Assembly (NCBI GenBank): GCA_029101345.1
Contig: JAQXQU010000065.1
Coordinates: forward strand, 16,439-80,438
Direction of reading: 5' to 3'
DNA: 64,000 bases
From: Erysipelotrichaceae bacterium
GTDB lineage: Bacteria > Bacillota_I > Bacilli_A > Erysipelotrichales > Erysipelotrichaceae
Shown: piece by piece, positions 57,521 through 64,000 of the stretch
Position numbering within the stretch: the stretch's first letter is position 1
Layout: the number at the start of each line of letters is the position of its first letter
The notes under the pieces: generated by a model
What the model was told of the DNA's origin: nothing
What the model saw: only the letters and a program-made list of their open reading frames with translations
Database searches by the model: none
Program-made: the position numbers and the translations under genes

Positions 57521-58303
57521 ATGCTTAGTGAGATGGAATATCAGGCAATCAGATACTATCAGGGTGATGTCAAAGGGAATGATCCCTTCTATGGTGATAG
57601 TAAGGCCTATGTAACAATCAATTCCCTCTTTTTCAGAGGCATTGAAACAGAGATTAGAAGAGCTAGGGAAGGAAAAAGGCTCAATCCCGAGATATTAAAG
57701 GACAAAAAGCGTCTCCATGATCTTCTAAGCAGTCTTCTTGATGTCATGTCCAATAGTGTCGATCAGAACTGCATTTGCTATCGTGTTGAAAGATATGCTG
57801 ATTACTTGCAGATGAAGAAGGAAGGCCATACCATATCCTTTACTTCCACTTCCCTAAAAGGCTTCCTTGAATACTATCAGGATCGGGAAGGCATCGTCCT
57901 GATGGAATTCATGATTGAAAAAGGCACACCCTGCTTCTCCTATCAGGAACTTTTGCAGGATGATTATCTGAAAAAAGATGAACAGGAAGTGCTTTTGCCG
58001 CCTGGCCTGAATCTCACCTTTGAAGAAGTGCCTTTATCGGCAAAGGAAAGGACCATCAAGGACAATAAAGGACTGCCTCCTGTTCTTAAGGTCAGATGTC
58101 ATATCAAAGGCCAATGTTCATATGCCCGCAATGTCTATCCGGCAAGTGATAATTACCAGGCGATCAAGAGGCTCTTTGCTGCCATCAACAACAATCTTCC
58201 CATCAATGATGAGGACCTCGCTTATTATCTGGCATTCAAGAAAGCCTTTGTCTACGAACTGATGACCAGAAAAAAGGATGACAAGTCATCCTCTAGGGTT
58301 TAA
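57521..58303 (+). CDS. ADP-ribosyltransferase (R-S-E / ART clade), no signal peptide
   Basis: ART triad: R in CYRVERY, STS in SFTSTS, E-x-E in DEQEVLLPPGL; helical N-terminus YVTINSLFFRG. Confidence 0.82.
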   Translation: MLSEMEYQAIRYYQGDVKGNDPFYGDSKAYVTINSLFFRGIETEIRRAREGKRLNPEILKDKKRLHDLLSSLLDVMSNSVDQNCICYRVERYADYLQMKKEGHTISFTSTSLKGFLEYYQDREGIVLMEFMIEKGTPCFSYQELLQDDYLKKDEQEVLLPPGLNLTFEEVPLSAKERTIKDNKGLPPVLKVRCHIKGQCSYARNVYPASDNYQAIKRLFAAINNNLPINDEDLAYYLAFKKAFVYELMTRKKDDKSSSRV

Positions 58304-59123
58304 GATACAGCGGCCTTTTAGCCAGGCTTAATCCTTCCGATACATTTTTAGTCGAACTTTGATAGAGGGTATTGAACATCTGATAGTCATTGATATGTCC
58401 ATAATAGCCCTCTTTTATTTCATATTTGAGATCTTTGCTCAAAAAATCCAGATGTTCTTTCATACTTAATGTGAGTTTTAGCTTCTGATGGTAGTTGAGA
58501 AGATGTCTCAGCATTGTTAACAAGCCACGGGAGTCTTGATAGATGACTTCATCGCAATAAAGATGATCACCCATATCACGATAGGCCAGATAGCCTTTGA
58601 CAAAGCCATTGCGACGATAGATGATGATTTTCTTCCCCATCTTCTTAAGATAATGCAGATGTTCCTTATAGGCCTTTAAGTCATAGACTTCATAGCCATT
58701 GAAATGGGTAATGTATTTGCCATAGCATTCAAGCATGGCATCAGGATCGATTTCATAGCTGATGCCATAGGTATTCAGCAGTGGAAGATTGTTTTTATAA
58801 AGGACATATTCCTTTTGGCAGGATGCCAGTTCAAAATGCGGCAGCTGGCTTTTGCTATAAGCAAAGAGTTCCTGGTGGCAAAGATGATCAAGCAGGACAT
58901 CATAGACTTCTTTGTCGTATTTTCCAACAACAATCTCTGAAGCCTTGATCATCTTGCCATTTAGATAAAGATGATGAGGGCAGACAAGAAGAAAGCCTTC
59001 AATCTCCCCATTCTCCACTTTGACATAAGCCTTGTTTTTATCATTTGCCAACAATAAGCCCATTTCCAATCCATAGGCCGTTGAGAGCTTTTCTCTTTCA
59101 AAATCCAATGCAAATCTGATCAT
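58293..59123 (-). CDS. GNAT-family (Eis-like) acetyltransferase
   Basis: LLANDKNKAYVKVENGEIEGFLLV...FVKGYLAYRDMGDHLYCDEVIY. Confidence 0.6.
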   Translation of the reverse strand: MIRFALDFEREKLSTAYGLEMGLLLANDKNKAYVKVENGEIEGFLLVCPHHLYLNGKMIKASEIVVGKYDKEVYDVLLDHLCHQELFAYSKSQLPHFELASCQKEYVLYKNNLPLLNTYGISYEIDPDAMLECYGKYITHFNGYEVYDLKAYKEHLHYLKKMGKKIIIYRRNGFVKGYLAYRDMGDHLYCDEVIYQDSRGLLTMLRHLLNYHQKLKLTLSMKEHLDFLSKDLKYEIKEGYYGHINDYQMFNTLYQSSTKNVSEGLSLAKRPLYLKP

Positions 59124-60055
59124 CAGGACAGCTCCTTGGCAATAGCTTCAATCTTGTTAAGACGATGCTTGAGCCCTGACTTGGAGATATTGACTCCATG
59201 TTTCTTCTGATAATGATCGCATAATTCCAATAAGGAACTTTCAGGATGAGCCATGCGCAGGTCAATGACGGCCCTTAACTTGTCATCCAGCGTATTGTAT
59301 TTGCCAGAATCCATGATCTTTTTCATATATTCAACCTGTTTTCTGGCAGCCGAAATGCTCTTGACTTCATTGGCAATTTCACAATTGTCAAGTCTGACCC
59401 AGGAATTCATGAAATCACGATTGATACGGGTGTTTTCAAAATTCATCAAGGACTCCTGAGCACCAATCATCCTAAGGAAATCAGATATCAGATCTGCTTT
59501 TTTGATATAGACTACATAACGGCCACGACGCTTGGTGACCTTGGCAATGATATTGAATCGGGACAGGATCTTGATGGCAAAGTTCGCCTGGTCTTCATCA
59601 CTTAAGGATATTTCCAGATGATAATTGGATTTGCTTGGACTGTTGCAGGAACCATAAGCCAGAAAAATGCCTGCCATATAGGCTCTAGCACAGCAGTCCT
59701 TTTGGACAACAGTATAGGAAGGATGCGTCAAAAAGCCCTTGGAAGAATATAGTCCTAGGTCAGTAAGGAGATTGATGGGATCTTCATTGATCTTGATTGT
59801 ATAGACATTGTTCTTGCGCAGATTGGTCTTCTGGGCCATGATCAGTTCAACATCAGCACTATAGCATTTCCTGATCAAAGAGAAGATGCGCTTGGCAGTA
59901 GTCGGATTTTCGCTTCTTGCGACAAGTGACCATTTGCGGTTATCAATGGAGAGAGAGGAAGTCATTTCAATCAGACCACATAGTTCCGCTTTGTTACAAC
60001 AATCCTTCAATTCGTTATAGCAGAGTTCCTGCTTGATTTCCGATGTAAAAGACAT
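59123..60055 (-). CDS. whiA: DNA-binding protein WhiA
   Basis: MSFTSEIKQELC..., AYMAGIFLAYGSCNSPSKSNYHLEISL, HTH C-terminus; conserved context. Confidence 0.95.
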   Translation of the reverse strand: MSFTSEIKQELCYNELKDCCNKAELCGLIEMTSSLSIDNRKWSLVARSENPTTAKRIFSLIRKCYSADVELIMAQKTNLRKNNVYTIKINEDPINLLTDLGLYSSKGFLTHPSYTVVQKDCCARAYMAGIFLAYGSCNSPSKSNYHLEISLSDEDQANFAIKILSRFNIIAKVTKRRGRYVVYIKKADLISDFLRMIGAQESLMNFENTRINRDFMNSWVRLDNCEIANEVKSISAARKQVEYMKKIMDSGKYNTLDDKLRAVIDLRMAHPESSLLELCDHYQKKHGVNISKSGLKHRLNKIEAIAKELS

Positions 60056-60057
60056 GA

Positions 60058-60993
60058 TCAGTCCTCTTTCAGCAATTCCACAAAGAGCTTCCTGATCTTA
60101 TCAGGAGAATGTCTGACCAGATTATTGTCAAAGCTTAGCAGTTCTCTTCTGATAACCGGGATGTCAACTGTACCATCAGAGATGACCTCAATGGAATTCT
60201 CCCTAAGATAGCGTTCCCTGATATCTTCAGGAATTGTTTCACTATGCTGGAAGATCAGATCAACTGGCGTATTATGCTTACGCAAGGCTGCAATATGGTC
60301 TTCAAGCGTATAGTTATAGGTCTCATTGGATTGGGTCATGCAGTTAGCAAAATAGATACGCTTGGCCTTTGTTCTTCGCAAAGCCTCAGAAATAGCGGGA
60401 ATTATCGTATTTGAGAGAATTGAAGTATAAAGTGAACCAATGCCATAAACAACATAATCCGCATCCAGAATGGCTTGTACTGCCTCTTTGTCTGCTGAAA
60501 CATAATGGTCATAGAAAACTCGGGAAATCCGATGATTAAAACTTGGAATATTGGCCTCACCGCGAACAATCGTATCATCATCCATGCAGGCATAAAGAGT
60601 GATGGTTTCAAGAGTGGAAGGATAGATGTCACCCCTTAGCTTCAAGGCATCAGAAATGATGGATATTGATTCCTGGAAGGAACCGGTCATATTGGTCAAG
60701 GCTGTCAGAATGAGATTTCCCAAGGAATGGCCGACAATATCATCATCTTCATCACCCTCAAAGCGATAGTCCATCAGATCAGAAATCAAGGTCTCGCTTT
60801 CAGCCATCGCTACCATGACATTTCTGATATCACCCATCGCTGGAATGGAATACTTCTGGCGAATACGGCCTGTTGAACCACCATCATCAGCTACAGTCAC
60901 AATGGCACTGATGGCAATATCCGCAATGTCCCTGATTCCTCTAAGAATTACCGATTGGCCATGTCCACCGCCAATTACTACTATCTTCTTCAT
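60058..60993 (-). CDS. YvcK family gluconeogenesis factor
   Basis: KKIVVIGGGHGQSVILRGIRD, VADDGGSTGRIR; conserved context. Confidence 0.95.
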   Translation of the reverse strand: MKKIVVIGGGHGQSVILRGIRDIADIAISAIVTVADDGGSTGRIRQKYSIPAMGDIRNVMVAMAESETLISDLMDYRFEGDEDDDIVGHSLGNLILTALTNMTGSFQESISIISDALKLRGDIYPSTLETITLYACMDDDTIVRGEANIPSFNHRISRVFYDHYVSADKEAVQAILDADYVVYGIGSLYTSILSNTIIPAISEALRRTKAKRIYFANCMTQSNETYNYTLEDHIAALRKHNTPVDLIFQHSETIPEDIRERYLRENSIEVISDGTVDIPVIRRELLSFDNNLVRHSPDKIRKLFVELLKED

Positions 60994-61841
60994 TATTTGT
61001 CCCCCTGTTCCCGATGGAATAGGAAAGATGTATAGGTATTCCTATAATGCTCATAAAGATAATTGGCAACTGTCACACTGCGATGCTGACCGCCTGTACA
61101 GCCCACACAGACATTCAGATGCCTTTTTTCGTCCTTGGCATAGGATTCAAAAGTCATATCAAGAAATGATATCAGCTTGGCAAGAAATTCCTTGGTATTT
61201 TTGCCTTTCATGACATAGTCATAGACTTCCGGATCATTGCCAGTCAAATTCCTAAGTTCTTGTACATAATAGGGATTATCCAGAATTCTTACATCAAAAA
61301 CGAGATCTGCATCAATTGGCACACCATATTTAAAGCCAAAGGATTCAAAGGTGACTGAGAAGTTCATAATGTCTTCATAGTCCAGAATCCGATCCAATGC
61401 TTCCTTGGTCTGCTTGGCACTAAGGGAAGTTGTATCAATGACAAAGGCATTCTCCCTTGAAAAGCGCTGTAAAATCCGCTTTTCAATATCCACAGCATCC
61501 ACTAGCGTTGTAGCCTTGTTTGATATCAAAAGCGGGTGAACTCTTCTTGAAAACTTATAGCGTTTGATAATTGCTTCCTCCTTGGCATCAACCAAGACCA
61601 AAATCAGATTCAGATTGGCATTTGCCAAAAGGCTATAGAAATTATCAAGTTCAAGAATGGGAATAGTCAAAGCCACCTTCTGGTACTTGGCAGATTCCTC
61701 CTTGATCATGAGTTCAATCAGACTGCCCAAAAGTTCAATTGGATATTGGTCAATGCAAAGATAGCCCATATCTTCCAAGCAATTGGCGACAGTAGTTTTT
61801 CCGGCACCTGAAACACCGCTAATCAATACTAAATCTTTCAT
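60993..61841 (-). CDS. rapZ: RNase adapter RapZ (YvcJ)
   Basis: LISGVSGAGKTTVANCLEDMGYLCIDQYP, VCVGCTGGQHRSVTVANYL. Confidence 0.95.
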   Translation of the reverse strand: MKDLVLISGVSGAGKTTVANCLEDMGYLCIDQYPIELLGSLIELMIKEESAKYQKVALTIPILELDNFYSLLANANLNLILVLVDAKEEAIIKRYKFSRRVHPLLISNKATTLVDAVDIEKRILQRFSRENAFVIDTTSLSAKQTKEALDRILDYEDIMNFSVTFESFGFKYGVPIDADLVFDVRILDNPYYVQELRNLTGNDPEVYDYVMKGKNTKEFLAKLISFLDMTFESYAKDEKRHLNVCVGCTGGQHRSVTVANYLYEHYRNTYTSFLFHREQGDK

Positions 61842-61876
61842 ACTTTAATTATATACACACATCTATTGGTGTGCCA

Positions 61877-63850
61877 TTACTTTCCATCACGAAGTTCATA
61901 AAGAGCATCGCGCAATTCAGCAGCTCTTTCAAAATCAAGATTCTTAGCAGCCTGATGCATTTCCTTTTCAAGCTGAGCCAGCAGCTTATCCTTTTCCTTC
62001 TTGCTATGAATCTTCTTCTTAAGATACTTGGAAGCCATTTCCTTGGTCTCTTTGGAATGGATGACCTCATTGACGCTCTTAATGACCGTCTTTGGAGTAA
62101 TATGGTTGACCAGGTTGTAGTTCTCTTGGATCTTTCTTCTTCTCTCTGTTTCAGAGATAGCCTTGTTCATGGAATCCGTCATCTTATCGGCATACATGAT
62201 GACACGGCCATTGGCATTTCTGGCTGCACGGCCAATCGTCTGGATCAAAGAGCGATCTGATCTTAAGAAACCTTCCTTATCGGCATCAAGAATGGCAATC
62301 AAAGATACTTCTGGCAAATCAAGGCCCTCTCTTAAGAGGTTGATGCCAACCAGGACATCATATTCACCAACTCTTAAGTCATGAATGATCTGTGATCTCT
62401 CAAGCGTCTTGGTCTCATGATGGAGATAGGCAACCTTGAGATTCTGCTTCTTAAGGAAGGATGTCAGATCTTCTGCCATCTTGACTGTCAAGGTTGTTAC
62501 CAAAGTACGCTCATTTCTTTCGTTATTGTGATAGATCTCCTGCAATAGGTCATCTATCTGCCCTTCAGTTCTTCTGACTTCAACTCTTGGATCAAGAAGG
62601 CCAGTAGGTCTGATAATCTGTTCAACAACTTCATTTTGAACCTTGGCAAGTTCATAATCGCCAGGAGTTGCTGAAACATAGATGCGCTGGGCATTGATCT
62701 CTTCAAATTCCTCAAAGGTCATTGGACGGTTTTCAAGGGCACTAGGCAAACGGAAACCATAATTGACAAGGGTGGTCTTACGCGCCCGATCACCATTGAA
62801 CATGCCTCTGATCTGCGGAAGTGAGACATGTGATTCATCAACAACAATCAGGAAATCATCCGGAAAGTAATCAAAGAGATTGAATGGCCTTTCTCCTGGT
62901 ACTCGATGGTCGATATGCATGGCATAGTTTTCAATGCCTGGACACATGCCGAATTCCCTTAAAGCTTCAAGATCATAACGGCAGCGCTGTTCAAGCCTTT
63001 CATATTCCAAAGGCTTGTTCTCGGATTTGAAGAAAGCCAGTCGATCTTCCAATTCCTTTTCAATGCCTTCACATGCCAGATAGATATCTTCCTTGCCTCT
63101 GGCATAGCCAGATGCTGGGAAGAAGGAATAAACCAGATAGGTCTCCTGAACATCCATGGTTATTGGATCAACTTCCCTGATTCTTTCCACTTCATCATCA
63201 AACATTTCAATACGAATAATGAATTTGTCAGTATGACCAGGACAGACTTCGATGACATCACCAATGACCTTGAAAGTACCTCTTAGGCGATCAATATCAT
63301 TGCGTACATATTGCATGGAAACAAGGCGCTTGATCAGATTCTGGCGATCAATGATTTCACCTGCTTTTAAAGTAAAGAACATGTCCTTGTAGTTTTCCGG
63401 ATTAGATGAGGCGTAGATGCAGGCAACAGAGGCAACCACAATGACATCCCTCCTTTCAAGAAGGGAATTATAGGCGCTCATTCTAAGCATATCGATTTCG
63501 TCATTGGTAACTGCATTCTTTTCAATATAGGTATCCGTCTTAGGCATATAAGCTTCAGGCTGATAGAAATCAAAGTTGGAAACAAAGTATTCCACAGCAT
63601 TTTCTGGGAAAAGAGCCTTGAATTCAGAATAAAGCTGCCCAGCGAGAGTCTTGTTGTGGGCAAAGACGAGAGTTGGCTTATTGACTCTTTCAATAACATT
63701 GGCAATTGTAAAGGTCTTGCCTGTTCCAGTAGCGCCAAGCAATACCTGTTCATGTTTATGATCATTCAAACCCTTGACTAATTCATCAATAGCCTTGGGC
63801 TGATCACCAGTTGGTAGAAATTCACTATGCAATTTGAAGACATTATTCAT
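61877..63850 (-). CDS. uvrB: Excinuclease ABC subunit UvrB
   Basis: [36 protein letters not shown] motif C-terminus; start at M33 of the ORF. Confidence 0.97.
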   Translation of the reverse strand: MNNVFKLHSEFLPTGDQPKAIDELVKGLNDHKHEQVLLGATGTGKTFTIANVIERVNKPTLVFAHNKTLAGQLYSEFKALFPENAVEYFVSNFDFYQPEAYMPKTDTYIEKNAVTNDEIDMLRMSAYNSLLERRDVIVVASVACIYASSNPENYKDMFFTLKAGEIIDRQNLIKRLVSMQYVRNDIDRLRGTFKVIGDVIEVCPGHTDKFIIRIEMFDDEVERIREVDPITMDVQETYLVYSFFPASGYARGKEDIYLACEGIEKELEDRLAFFKSENKPLEYERLEQRCRYDLEALREFGMCPGIENYAMHIDHRVPGERPFNLFDYFPDDFLIVVDESHVSLPQIRGMFNGDRARKTTLVNYGFRLPSALENRPMTFEEFEEINAQRIYVSATPGDYELAKVQNEVVEQIIRPTGLLDPRVEVRRTEGQIDDLLQEIYHNNERNERTLVTTLTVKMAEDLTSFLKKQNLKVAYLHHETKTLERSQIIHDLRVGEYDVLVGINLLREGLDLPEVSLIAILDADKEGFLRSDRSLIQTIGRAARNANGRVIMYADKMTDSMNKAISETERRRKIQENYNLVNHITPKTVIKSVNEVIHSKETKEMASKYLKKKIHSKKEKDKLLAQLEKEMHQAAKNLDFERAAELRDALYELRDGK

Positions 63851-63880
63851 AAGAGTATTATACCCTCTAAAAGCCAAAAG

Positions 63881-63907
63881 AAAAGAGGCTCCATGCAGAG
63901 CCTCTTG
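63881..63907 (-). terminator. Terminator of rRNA operon
   Basis: Minus strand AGAGGCTCTGCATGGAGCCTCTTTTCTTTT. Confidence 0.75.
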
Positions 63908-63910
63908 CCG

Positions 63911-64000
63911 GACTGGCGGCGTGCTTGGTTCACATGGCAGGACCATGCTATGCTCGCCGATGGGGCGCTTAACTTCCGGGTTCGGGATGGGACCGGGTGT
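63911..64000 (-). rRNA. rrf: 5S ribosomal RNA, 3' part (5' end beyond window)
   Basis: Minus strand ACACCCGGTCCCATCCCGAACCCGGAAGTTAAGCGCCCCATCGGCGAGCATAGCATGG...GCACGCCGCCAGTCC. Confidence 0.92.

Noticed and set aside
1-64000. CRISPR arrays, prophage or IS elements
   Set aside because: No direct-repeat/spacer periodicity, integrase, transposase or phage structural genes seen by eye.

Overview
64 kb of a low-GC Firmicutes chromosome (Erysipelotrichia-like by gene content; this is an inference, no search was run). It is mostly housekeeping and metabolic genes: upp/pyrR/uracil permease, argS, gap, the conserved uvrB-rapZ-yvcK-whiA block, tldD/tldE, a sugar ABC transporter, tRNA clusters and the 3' part of a 5S rRNA at the right edge. 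I found no CRISPR array, prophage or transposase. Items most worth a second look: (1) a cytoplasmic-looking R-S-E class ADP-ribosyltransferase (57521-58303); (2) a translationally coupled DUF1294 / membrane-anchored barnase / barstar cassette, divergent from an orphan Vsr endonuclease with an unknown partner; (3) a T-box leader whose specifier reads UUC (Phe) with a UGGU bulge, upstream of a TrpXYZ-type ABC transporter; (4) a compact ~261 aa MetK-like protein behind an apparent SAM-I riboswitch; (5) a PTS EIICB + carbamoylase-like M20 + creatinase-like M24 + RpiR operon with a candidate RpiR operator; (6) an imine-reductase-like gene pair in which one member lacks the Rossmann glycine motif; (7) a CIRCE-like element over the hsp20 promoter; (8) a tRNA-Gly gene with C33; (9) a HesB-like protein with a (CGG)n cysteine/glycine tail. 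Function calls come from reading translations and motifs by eye.
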